Under the pieces are notes generated by a model that searched no databases, was not told the DNA's origin, and was given only the letters and a program-made list of their open reading frames with translations. From DAIMFL01 sp964372215 (GTDB taxonomy: Bacteria > Pseudomonadota > Alphaproteobacteria > Dongiales > Dongiaceae), in the NCBI GenBank assembly GCA_964372215.1, contig CAYJQC010000008.1:62001-126000 (forward strand): DNA of 64,000 nt, given 5' to 3'. Position numbers and translations under genes: made by a program. Shown here piece after piece: positions 1-7,669 of this stretch; positions within the stretch are counted from its first letter, which is position 1, and each line of letters opens with the position of its first letter.

Positions 1-471
1 AAGGCCGACGATGAATGGATGGGACTCGCAGGATCGCCACGGCGTCACCACCTCGTCGCCTGGTCCGTTCGTATCCATCGCAACCCCTCAGAGCGATCGG
101 GCCGGAGGCCGTACCGTGGTGGCAGGAAAGGAGCAGTCGATCACGACGGCAGATGACGGCAACAGGTTGAACGGAACCGCTCACGGCCACATCGCCCGAG
201 TCGCCGCCGCCAGTTCGGTTTCGAACGGCCGGCAATGAAGTCATTCAGGCAATGCAGCGCGAGCCATTCCGAGATGGCGCCGAATGTGAGCGCCATCAAA
301 GCGCCACCCGTTGGAAGCGGTCTGTCGCGCGTTGTCGATTCTCTAGTTGCATTAATTAGTATATGCAACATAAGACATCATTCGCGCGCTGGCAACGTGT
401 CAAGGCGTTTCTCGGTTCATGTCCGGAGCAATCGCCAGCCTGTGGCGTGTTGCGCAAGGCGCCGCGCGCCG
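1..471. other. no confident gene
   Basis: This stretch lies downstream of the leftward hutC gene. Short reading frames exist on both strands but none has a recognisable protein pattern, a good ribosome site or matching codon bias. The only structure I see is a dyad at 346-369. The left end may hold the remains or tail of a gene that begins outside the window, but nothing supports a call. Confidence 0.5.
346..369. promoter_or_regulatory. 7-bp inverted repeat (GTTGCAT / ATGCAAC)
   Basis: GTTGCAT at 346-352 and ATGCAAC at 363-369 are perfect inverted arms around a 10-bp AT-rich spacer. The site is downstream of hutC. It could be an operator for an unseen neighbour or a weak terminator. It does not match the TGTA-N2-TACA form of HutC operators. 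Confidence 0.25.
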
Positions 472-1233
472 TCAGCGCTGGACGACCATCCGCCCAGCCA
501 AGCTGAATCTGGCGCCAGGGTGAAGCAGGCGGACACTGGTCGCTATCATGCCACGGGACCAAGTCCGACGTCGCATGAGCAACACCGGATCGCCCAGTTT
601 CAGTTCCAGAAGTTCACTAGTGGCTTTGTCCGCCAGGACAGCCTGGATCACATGTTCCACCTCTTCAAGCGGTCCGGCCGCCATCAGGTGCTCGTTGGGT
701 GTGATTTTCGTGAAATCCTGATCAAGATAGTCGGCTGAAAACTGCGGATTGACAAACCGGTCTTCGATCTGGATCGGCCTGCCGTTTTCCCGATGCACCA
801 GAAGCGAATGAAAAACCGTCGTCCCAGGTGATATATTGATTTCAGTTGCAACCGTCAGGTCACAACTCAGCTGTTCCTGCACGTGAACGTCGGTTGTGTG
901 TCGATTGCCACGCGCCTCGATCTCGGCGTGGATGTTGCGCAACTCAAGGAACGTCGAGTTGCTGCGGCGCGGCGCGACGAACGTCCCGGCTCCCTGTTTG
1001 CGAAGCAGCACACCTTCGGCCGACAGGTCACGCAACGCAATGTAGACCGTCATCCGCGAGACGCCCAATTGCTCGACCAGTTTGGCTTCGGACGGAATGC
1101 GGCTGCCTTCGGGCCATTCGCCGCTGTCGATTTTTTCCAGGACATGATTGCGGATCTGCTGGCCGAGCGAGAGTGCCACGGCCCCGCCATTGGCAAGCTG
1201 ATTGCGCTTCCCGAGGATTCTGCGCCTGTTCAA
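472..1233 (-). CDS. hutC: HutC-type GntR-family repressor
   Basis: Transcriptional repressor of the histidine-utilisation type; characterised HutC proteins leave DNA when urocanate binds. The 253-residue protein has an N-terminal GntR winged helix at about residues 20-90 (motif SEAKLVEQLGVSRMTVY, then GAGTFVAP) and a C-terminal UTRA ligand-binding domain with the HutC-like motifs FHSLLVHRENGRPIQIEDR, ITPNEHL and LLMRRRTWS. It is transcribed away from hutU, and the roughly 200-bp gap between them carries a HutC-like operator at the hutU promoter. This fits local control of the whole cluster. Because the downstream HutU and HutI are divergent, the true inducer may be a urocanate analogue. The family call is secure; the inducer is inferred. 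Confidence 0.9.
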   Translation of the reverse strand: MNRRRILGKRNQLANGGAVALSLGQQIRNHVLEKIDSGEWPEGSRIPSEAKLVEQLGVSRMTVYIALRDLSAEGVLLRKQGAGTFVAPRRSNSTFLELRNIHAEIEARGNRHTTDVHVQEQLSCDLTVATEINISPGTTVFHSLLVHRENGRPIQIEDRFVNPQFSADYLDQDFTKITPNEHLMAAGPLEEVEHVIQAVLADKATSELLELKLGDPVLLMRRRTWSRGMIATSVRLLHPGARFSLAGRMVVQR

Positions 1234-1341
1234 AATTTACCCATCAGATTGGTCCATCGCACAGCATATGCACATCGGAATACCGTGCGACAACAAGCCA
1301 GGTTGCGGCGGGGCTTTCGTGGCATTCCGGCAAATTGATGC

Positions 1342-1385
1342 TTGACAGAACCGGCGCTGTTGTTAACATATAGTTGTATATACGA
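1342..1385 (+). promoter_or_regulatory. hutU promoter with HutC-like operator
   Basis: A -35 box TTGACA (1342-1347) is followed 16 bp later by TAACAT (1364-1369) as a possible -10 box. Directly after it lies TTGTATATACGA (1374-1385), a near-match to the TGTA-N2-TACA site described for HutC, with one half-site base changed (TACG). The operator would cover the transcription start, the expected place for repression. The sequence is seen directly; binding by the adjacent HutC is inferred. Confidence 0.6.
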
Positions 1386-1434
1386 ATTTGATTGCCGTCA
1401 ACTACCTCCCCCGATTGCCATCGCGGAGACCAAG

Positions 1435-3153
1435 ATGGGACAGCCCGAGATACTCTATTCCGTCCGTGCCATGGGCGGAAACAACCTGCGCTGCAAGGGC
1501 TGGAAGCAGGAAGGCATCCTGCGCATGCTCGAGAACAACATGGAAAACGCCGAGCACCCGGAAGAATTGGTGATCTATGGTGGCATCGGCAAATGCGCCC
1601 GCAATTGGGAAAGCTACCACGCCATCGTCAATTCCCTCGAGAGTTTGGAGAATGACGAAACGCTCGTCGTTCAGTCGGGCATGCCGGTCGCCATCTTCAA
1701 GACCAATATCTTGGCCCCGCGCGTGGTGATGGCGACGACCAACATCATGAAGGCGACCTGGCCGGTCTTCTACGATCTGCAGGACAAGAACCTGACCATT
1801 TTTGCCCAGTACACGGCGGCGCCGTGGCAATACATCGGCACCCAGGGCGTAATCCAGGGCACCTTCCAGACCCTGGTGGCGATCGGCGACCAGAAGTTCG
1901 GCGGCGACTTGAAAGGCCGGATCCTCCTGACCGCGGGCATGGGTGGCATGGGCGGCAACCAGCCGCGCGCCATGACCATGCTGGGCGGGGTCTGCATCTG
2001 TGCCGACGTCGACGAAAAAATTGTCAAGCACCGGCTCGAGGTCGGCTATTGCGACGTGATCGTGCATGATTTCGACGAGGCGGTGAAGCTGGCCAAGAAA
2101 GCGGCGGCCGAAAAGCGCCCGCTTGGCATCGCGCTCATGGGCAATGCGGTGGAGGTGCTGAAGCGGGCAAGAGAAACTGGCTTCATGCCCGATATCATCA
2201 CCGACATGACGCCCGCGCATGACCCGCTGTCTTACGTTCCCGCCGGGCTGACGGTGGACGAGGCTCGCGACCTGCGCAAGACGGACCGCGACGCCTACTT
2301 CAAACTTGCCGGTGCGTCGATGATCGAGCAGCTCCAGATCATGAACGAATTCTACGACAAGGGCGTTCAAGTCTTCGAATACGGGAACTCGCTGCGCAAG
2401 GAGAGCCGCGACGCCGGAATGCCAGTGGACGAGGCGATGAAGATCCCCGGCTTCGTCGCCGCCTATATCCGGCCGCTGTTCTGCGAAGGTCGCGGGCCGT
2501 TCCGCTGGACGTGCCTGTCGCGCGATGCAGAGGATCTGGCCAAGCTCGACGACGTGGTCGAAGAGATGTTCGCCGATGACGATCTGGTGCGTGTCTGGAT
2601 CCAGCTTGCCCGCAAATACATCCCGATCGAGGGACTTCCAGCGAGAATCTGCTATCTGGGCTTTGGTCAGCGCAAGGCCTTTGGGATGCGCGTGAACGAG
2701 ATGGTGCGATCGGGCGAGTTGAAGGGGCCGGTCGCCTTCTCGCGCGACAACCTGGACTCTGGTTCCATCGTCAATCCGACCTTTGAATCCGAACGGATGA
2801 AGGACGGATCGGACCTGATTTCGGACTGGCCCTATCTCAATGCGCTGCTGAACGTCGCCGCGGGCGCCGATCTGGTGGCTATCCAGGGGAACTACTCGAT
2901 GGGCGAGGCCGTGCATACCGGCGTCACGATGATTGCCGATGGTTCGGCCGAGTCCGACGTGCGCCTGGCCGCCTCCCTGACCACGGACAGCGGCATCGGC
3001 GTGGTACGGCATGCCCAAGCGGGCTACGAGATCGCCCGCGAGGCGGCTGCCGAACGGTTTGCCAAGGATGGCGTGCAGGTGCCGCTTTGGTGGACGCCGA
3101 CCGCGACCTTCGGGCCAGACGACGCGAAGGCGCCCAAGAAGAAGTCGAAGTAG
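1435..3153 (+). CDS. hutU: urocanate hydratase-family enzyme (divergent HutU)
   Basis: NAD-dependent hydratase of the urocanase family, which converts urocanate to imidazolonepropionate in the cytoplasm. The 572-residue length is near the usual 550-560. The start at 1435 is chosen because GGAG sits at 1425-1428 and the upstream extension would overlap the promoter. Family motifs include LTAGMGGMGGNQP, FEYGNSLR, AAYIRPLFCEGRGPFRW and LPARICYLGFGQR, with the conserved Cys present. In contrast, the loop usually read as HHGGGVGxGxSxHxG is IQGNYSMGEAVHTG here, so several near-invariant glycines and a His are changed. That suggests a paralogue with a different urocanate-like substrate (for example ring- or sulfur-substituted), although plain urocanate is not excluded. 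Confidence 0.85.
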   Translation: MGQPEILYSVRAMGGNNLRCKGWKQEGILRMLENNMENAEHPEELVIYGGIGKCARNWESYHAIVNSLESLENDETLVVQSGMPVAIFKTNILAPRVVMATTNIMKATWPVFYDLQDKNLTIFAQYTAAPWQYIGTQGVIQGTFQTLVAIGDQKFGGDLKGRILLTAGMGGMGGNQPRAMTMLGGVCICADVDEKIVKHRLEVGYCDVIVHDFDEAVKLAKKAAAEKRPLGIALMGNAVEVLKRARETGFMPDIITDMTPAHDPLSYVPAGLTVDEARDLRKTDRDAYFKLAGASMIEQLQIMNEFYDKGVQVFEYGNSLRKESRDAGMPVDEAMKIPGFVAAYIRPLFCEGRGPFRWTCLSRDAEDLAKLDDVVEEMFADDDLVRVWIQLARKYIPIEGLPARICYLGFGQRKAFGMRVNEMVRSGELKGPVAFSRDNLDSGSIVNPTFESERMKDGSDLISDWPYLNALLNVAAGADLVAIQGNYSMGEAVHTGVTMIADGSAESDVRLAASLTTDSGIGVVRHAQAGYEIAREAAAERFAKDGVQVPLWWTPTATFGPDDAKAPKKKSK

Positions 3154-3171
3154 CCGGAATAGAGCGCCGAG

Positions 3172-4509
3172 ATGGAAAAGATCACGGCACTCATCGAAAA
3201 AGCGGGCCAGGTCCTGACCTGTGCCAGTGATGCCGCCGACCTTGTCGGTGCCCGGACCAATACGGTGGTGGCGATCAGCGGCAATGCGATCGCCGCCATC
3301 GGCACCCCCGATGAGATTGCCGCCGCGTACGATGTCAGCGGCGCTCTGCGCATCGACGCGAAAGGCGGGCTGGTGATGCCCGGTTTCGTCGATTGCCACA
3401 CGCATCTGGTGTTCCACAAGTCCCGCGTCGAGGAATACGCACAGAAGGTCACGGGCCGTACCGCTGCCGAGATCCGGGCGATGGGTATTCCCGTGGGCAT
3501 TGCCGCGACAGCCAAAATGATGCGCGAGGCGACGAAGGAACAGCTTGCCGACAGCGCCGCGGAACGGCTGGCGCACATGCTCGCCTGCGGCACCACCACG
3601 GTCGAGAGCAAGAGCGGCTATGGGCTGAACACCGCGACCGAGATCAAGATGCTCGAGGTCAACGTCATGCTGGCCGACCGCCAGCCGATCGAGATCGTCT
3701 CAACTTTTCTTGGCGCCCATGAATTCCCAGACGACAAGTCGCGCGCGGAATACATTCGCGAAATCCTCGACGAGATGATCCCCGAGGTCGCCCGCCGCAA
3801 GCTGGCCGAGTTCAACGATGTCTATTGCGACGACGGCTACTATACGGTCGAGGAGTCCCGTGCAATCCTTGAACGCGGCCTGGATCACGGGTTGAAGGTC
3901 AAAATCCATACCGACGCCTATTCCCACATCGGCGGTTCGACACTTGCCGCCGGGCTGAACGCGGTATCGGCTGACCACATGAATTTCACCGAGCCGTCGG
4001 AGTATGCCCTGCTGCGAGCTGCGGGCGTGGTCTGCGTGGTGATGCCGGCCCTCGATTTCGCCGTGGGTCATAGCCGCCCCTTCGATGCCCGCGCGATGCT
4101 GGATGCCGGTCTGACGCTGGCGCTGGCCACCGACATGTGCCCCGGATGCTGGCTGGAATCGATGCCCTTTGTGGTGCAGCTTGCCTGTCGCCTCTACAAG
4201 TTCAGCCCTGCCGAGGCGATCCGCGCGGGAACCTTGCACGCGGCAATGGCGCTGGACCGGGGCGACCGGCTGGGCTCGCTCGAGCCCGGCAAACAGGCCG
4301 ATATCGCCATATTTCCTTATGAACGGTATGAGGACATGGCCTACCGTCTGGGCCGTGGCCGGGCGGGCATGGTGCTCAAGGGCGGGCGGGTCGTTTTCGA
4401 CGCGGGCAGTACAGCCGACACCGCTCGCGCCGAGCAGATGCGCAGCGGCCCGGGCAATGTCCCGACCGCCCTCGAGCACCATGCCCGTTCGGACACATGT
4501 GTAGGCTGA
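3172..4509 (+). CDS. hutI: imidazolonepropionase-family amidohydrolase (divergent HutI)
   Basis: Metal-dependent amidohydrolase of the HutI family, which opens the imidazolone ring to N-formimidoylglutamate. The 445-residue protein has DCHTHLVF (metal ligands) near residue 78, ESKSGYGL, STFLGAHEFP, AVSADHMNF and a late ATDMCPGCW. Metal-binding His and Asp residues are kept, but several substrate-side positions differ from usual HutI: the Gly-Gly after HTHLVF is His-Lys, the usual IHADE/LHAEQ reads IHTDA, and ATDxNPGxS reads ATDMCPGCW. It lies 18 bp after hutU and is almost certainly co-transcribed. The parallel divergence of HutU and HutI points to a shared non-standard substrate. Family call strong; substrate uncertain. 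Confidence 0.85.
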   Translation: MEKITALIEKAGQVLTCASDAADLVGARTNTVVAISGNAIAAIGTPDEIAAAYDVSGALRIDAKGGLVMPGFVDCHTHLVFHKSRVEEYAQKVTGRTAAEIRAMGIPVGIAATAKMMREATKEQLADSAAERLAHMLACGTTTVESKSGYGLNTATEIKMLEVNVMLADRQPIEIVSTFLGAHEFPDDKSRAEYIREILDEMIPEVARRKLAEFNDVYCDDGYYTVEESRAILERGLDHGLKVKIHTDAYSHIGGSTLAAGLNAVSADHMNFTEPSEYALLRAAGVVCVVMPALDFAVGHSRPFDARAMLDAGLTLALATDMCPGCWLESMPFVVQLACRLYKFSPAEAIRAGTLHAAMALDRGDRLGSLEPGKQADIAIFPYERYEDMAYRLGRGRAGMVLKGGRVVFDAGSTADTARAEQMRSGPGNVPTALEHHARSDTCVG

Positions 4510-4520
4510 AGGAGCGCGGC

Positions 4521-4865
4521 ATGTCACAGATCCCTGAGATCGAGCATCCGCATCAGCCGAACGGACGACCATCCCCCAGCCATCTCGGCATCGGAAGTTA
4601 TCGGCGTATCACGTCGGTCCCGAACACCAAGCCGGAGAACAGACTCGCCACGCGGTCAAATGGCTTCGACATCCGGGTTCGCTCAACCTGCACCCGCGCG
4701 GTGCGGGCGGTCGCTGAAGCGGTCCAGTTGTTCGGCGGCGGCGGGTACATCAAGAAGTGCTCGGTGAGGAAACTCCCCCCCGAGGCCGAGCCGCTTCAGA
4801 ACGACGAGGTGGCCAGCGACATTCAACGACTGACTATCGTGCGTGAACTGACTCGCCGTCACTGA
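4521..4865 (+). pseudogene. chimeric remnant: hutF start joined to acyl-CoA dehydrogenase tail
   Basis: The 114-codon frame begins after a good AAGGAG (4509-4514). Its first 22 residues (MSQIPEIEHPHQPNGRPSP...) match the start of the intact HutF further right (MTQIYEVEHLHQPDGWLSP...) at about half the positions. From about codon 65 the frame instead reads AEAVQLFGGGGYIKKCSV and later DIQRLTIVRELTRR. This is the signature C-terminus of acyl-CoA dehydrogenases (AVQxFGGxGY, EIQRLxIAREL), with the catalytic-domain body missing and the usual YEGTS segment degraded. I read it as a recombination scar of two genes that happens to leave one open frame; it could still be translated, but no function is expected. 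Confidence 0.6.
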
Positions 4866-4925
4866 ACCAGATTGATGCAACGATCCGGTCACCCTCGATT
4901 CTCTCAACCGCAAAGGAGTTTTCCA

Positions 4926-5789
4926 ATGTTTCGAGCATCATCAATTCTCAAGAGTTCGATCTTCGGGCTGATTGCGGCGACCGCGGTTGCCGCGCACGCC
5001 GACGAAGCACCGCTCAAGCATCTGCTGCCTGACGCGATCCAATCCAACGGTTTTCTGAGTGTCGCCAGCGAGATTCAGTACCCGCCGTTTGAAACGTTCG
5101 CAGAGGACAATGTAACCGTGGTGGGTATCGACGCCGATATCGCCGCGGCGATCGGCAAGGAGCTCGGCGTCGAGTTGCGGTTCGTGAGCACCAGTTTTGA
5201 TGCCATCATCCCGGGCCTGGTCGCCAAGCGGTACGACATGGCCATGTCTGCAATGACGGACAACCAGGAACGGCAGAAGCAGGTCGATTTTGTCGACTAC
5301 TTCGGCGCGGGCGGCGCAATCATGGCGCGTACGCCTGACAAGGACAAGTACGTCACCTTGGGGGATCTGTGCGGCGTCTCCGTCGGACTCGCCAAAGGCA
5401 CCACAGAGGTCAACGACGCGGAGCGGCAAAGCGCCAAATGCGTGGAGGACGGCAAGCCGGCGCTCGACAGTCAGATCTTCGCTCGCCAAGATCAGATGGT
5501 TCTCGCGCTTCAGAGCGGCCGGGTTGACGCGGTTCTGGCGGATGCTCCCAACGCAGCCGCTACCGCCCAGAACTCCCAGGGTCAGCTTATATTGACCGGC
5601 CCGGCCTATGAGAAGGCGGTGTTCGGCATTGTCATTCCCAAGGGCAGCGACCAGCTCCGCACGGCGATTCAAGCGGCGATGCAGAAGATCATGGATGACG
5701 GAACCTATCTGGAAATTCTGAAGAAGTACGGGCAGGAAGAAAACGCACTCACCACGGCGACCGTCAACGGTGGCGTGACTGCCGACTGA
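4926..5789 (+). CDS. polar amino-acid ABC transporter substrate-binding protein
   Basis: Periplasmic solute-binding component (family 3, SBP_bac_3) of an importer whose permease and ATPase follow directly. The 287-residue protein starts at 4926 behind AAAGGAG (4912-4918), with a hydrophobic signal peptide cleaved probably after AHA near residue 23. Family motifs include VASEIQYPPFETF, VGIDADIAAAIGKELGV, FDAIIPGLVAKRYDM and DFVDYF. It is separated from the permease by 2 bp. Its place between hutI and hutF implies uptake of the pathway substrate (histidine, urocanate or a derivative). That is inference from context. Confidence 0.9.
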   Translation: MFRASSILKSSIFGLIAATAVAAHADEAPLKHLLPDAIQSNGFLSVASEIQYPPFETFAEDNVTVVGIDADIAAAIGKELGVELRFVSTSFDAIIPGLVAKRYDMAMSAMTDNQERQKQVDFVDYFGAGGAIMARTPDKDKYVTLGDLCGVSVGLAKGTTEVNDAERQSAKCVEDGKPALDSQIFARQDQMVLALQSGRVDAVLADAPNAAATAQNSQGQLILTGPAYEKAVFGIVIPKGSDQLRTAIQAAMQKIMDDGTYLEILKKYGQEENALTTATVNGGVTAD

Positions 5790-5791
5790 TC

Positions 5792-6766
5792 ATGCCGGCT
5801 AATCAGGCCACATCCGACCCGGGGAGTGCGACAGACTCCCCGGGTCGGCCCGTTCGCAAGACGGTTCCGCTGCGGCACCCCGGGCGATGGGTGGCAGTGG
5901 CAATCATCGCGCTGGTGTTTGCGAGTCTCGTCACCTCGGCAAGCGTCAATCCGAACTACCAGTGGCACGTCGTCTGGCGCTATCTGTTCTCAGCGCCAAT
6001 TCTCACCGGACTGTCGCATACGGTGGAACTCACCGTGGTGGCGATGGCGATCGGAATCGGGCTCGGGGTCGTTCTTGCGGTGATGCGCCTGTCGCCGAAC
6101 CCGGTGATCTCTACCGCGGCCAGTGTATACATCTGGGTGTTTCGCGGGGTTCCGGTCCTGGTCCAGTTGCTGTTCTGGTACTTTTTGTCGGCACTCTTCC
6201 CCCGCCTGTCGATCGGCATTCCATTTGGGCCGAGCCTCCTGTCCGTGGATGCCAACCAGGTCATAACCCAACTGACGGCGGCCATCCTTGGACTTGGCCT
6301 GAGCGAGGCGGCCTACATGTCCGAGATCGTGCGATCAGGGATCCTGTCGGTGCCGCCCGGACAGAACGAAGCGGCAAAGTCGCTCGGCATGAGGGGCCTG
6401 CTGACGATGCGTCGAATCGTGCTTCCGCAGGCGCTTAGGATAATCATTCCCCCGACAGGCAACGAGACCATCGGGATGCTGAAGAACACCTCGCTGGTGA
6501 TCGTCATCGCTTATACCGATCTTCTTACCTCGGCGTCGTTGATCTACGCCCGTACGTACGAGACAATTCCGTTGCTCATCGTTGCGTGTATCTGGTACCT
6601 CGCGGTGACTACCGTGCTCATGATCGTTCAGTCCGGTATTGAACGTCGATTCGGCCGTGGATTTACGGCGCGCCGGGGGCCGGGCTGGCTGGCTCGAGCC
6701 CGGATGCGCCTGTTGAATCGCCGCGCAGCCGTCGTCGGCGGGGAGACCGGAGGCAGCGAGCAATGA
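5792..6766 (+). CDS. polar amino-acid ABC transporter permease
   Basis: Inner-membrane permease of the His/Glu/Gln type. The 324-residue protein has a charged cytoplasmic N-terminal extension of about 30 residues, then hydrophobic segments near residues 31-50, 72-100, 110-135, 155-180, 240-260 and 265-285. The cytoplasmic EAA loop that docks with the ATPase is clear (PPGQNEAAKSLGMRG). Only one permease gene is present, so it probably works as a homodimer. The stop overlaps the ATPase start by 4 bp (ATGA), indicating translational coupling. Confidence 0.9.
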   Translation: MPANQATSDPGSATDSPGRPVRKTVPLRHPGRWVAVAIIALVFASLVTSASVNPNYQWHVVWRYLFSAPILTGLSHTVELTVVAMAIGIGLGVVLAVMRLSPNPVISTAASVYIWVFRGVPVLVQLLFWYFLSALFPRLSIGIPFGPSLLSVDANQVITQLTAAILGLGLSEAAYMSEIVRSGILSVPPGQNEAAKSLGMRGLLTMRRIVLPQALRIIIPPTGNETIGMLKNTSLVIVIAYTDLLTSASLIYARTYETIPLLIVACIWYLAVTTVLMIVQSGIERRFGRGFTARRGPGWLARARMRLLNRRAAVVGGETGGSEQ

Positions 6767-7530
6767 CCGATGTACCAATGGTCCAGGCGATCGGCGTATC
6801 GAAGCGCTTCGGCCATATCGAGGTCCTCAAAGGAGTGGACCTGACGATCGCAAGGGGTGAGGTCGCATGTCTGCTCGGGCCATCCGGGGCCGGCAAGTCG
6901 ACGTTCCTTCGATGTATCAACCATCTCGAGAAGATCAACGAGGGCGAACTGCTGGTCGACGGCGAGTTCGTGGGGTACCGCGAACGCGGCGGAAAGCTCT
7001 ACGAGCTGAATGAGCGGCATATCGCCCGCAAGCGACGCGAGATCGGCATGGTCTTCCAGCACTTCAACCTCTTCCCCCACATGACCGCCCTGCAGAACAC
7101 CATCGAGGCTCCAATTCAGGTGAACGGCGAGGCGAAAGCGGAGGCTACCGAGCGGGCCCAGGCATTGCTGAAACGAGTCGGCCTGAGCGACAAGGAAGAC
7201 GCCTACCCGGCGGAGCTCTCCGGCGGCCAGCAGCAGCGGGTCGCCATCGCCCGGGCACTGGCCATGCGACCCAAGCTCATGCTGTTCGATGAGCCGACCA
7301 GCGCATTGGACCCGGAGTTGGTGGGTGAAGTGCTCGACGTGATGCGCGGCCTGGCGGACTCCGGCATGACGATGATCGTCGTCACCCATGAGATCGGGTT
7401 CGCGCGTGAGGTGGCCGACAGCGTCGTCTTCATGGCCAATGGGAGGGTGGTTGAGACAGGTACGCCGGAGGCGGTATTTGGCAATCCGCAACACGAGCGA
7501 ACCCGTGGCTTCCTGTCCAAAGTTCTGTAG
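6763..7530 (+). CDS. polar amino-acid ABC transporter ATP-binding protein
   Basis: Cytoplasmic ATPase that powers the preceding permease; 255 residues, typical for the HisP/GlnQ type. Walker A GPSGAGKST is near residue 40, the Q-loop is in GMVFQHFNLFPHMT, the ABC signature is LSGGQQQR, Walker B is LMLFDEPTSALDPE and the switch His is in VVTHEIGFA. Its start overlaps the permease stop (ATGA). A 139-bp gap without a clear gene follows before hutF. The role as importer ATPase is secure; the transported compound is inferred from the hut context. Confidence 0.93.
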   Translation: MTDVPMVQAIGVSKRFGHIEVLKGVDLTIARGEVACLLGPSGAGKSTFLRCINHLEKINEGELLVDGEFVGYRERGGKLYELNERHIARKRREIGMVFQHFNLFPHMTALQNTIEAPIQVNGEAKAEATERAQALLKRVGLSDKEDAYPAELSGGQQQRVAIARALAMRPKLMLFDEPTSALDPELVGEVLDVMRGLADSGMTMIVVTHEIGFAREVADSVVFMANGRVVETGTPEAVFGNPQHERTRGFLSKVL

Positions 7531-7669
7531 CCGAGGGACCTCGCGTTTCGTCCGGCAATGGGGATCGTACAGGTGCCTACAGTGACCTCGCCGACAGAAA
7601 TCGAGGGGCCGACAACGTGGCTTCCAGATATTGTGAGCCGCCAACAGAGCCGCAGTTCGACAGATTCCC

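Noticed and set aside
1342..1434. 31-codon N-terminal extension of HutU
   Set aside because: It covers the promoter and operator; GGAG precedes the ATG at 1435.
1402..3576. 724-codon open frame antisense to hutU and hutI
   Set aside because: It is the GC-driven mirror of two well-supported enzymes, His/Arg-rich with no domain pattern and no ribosome site.
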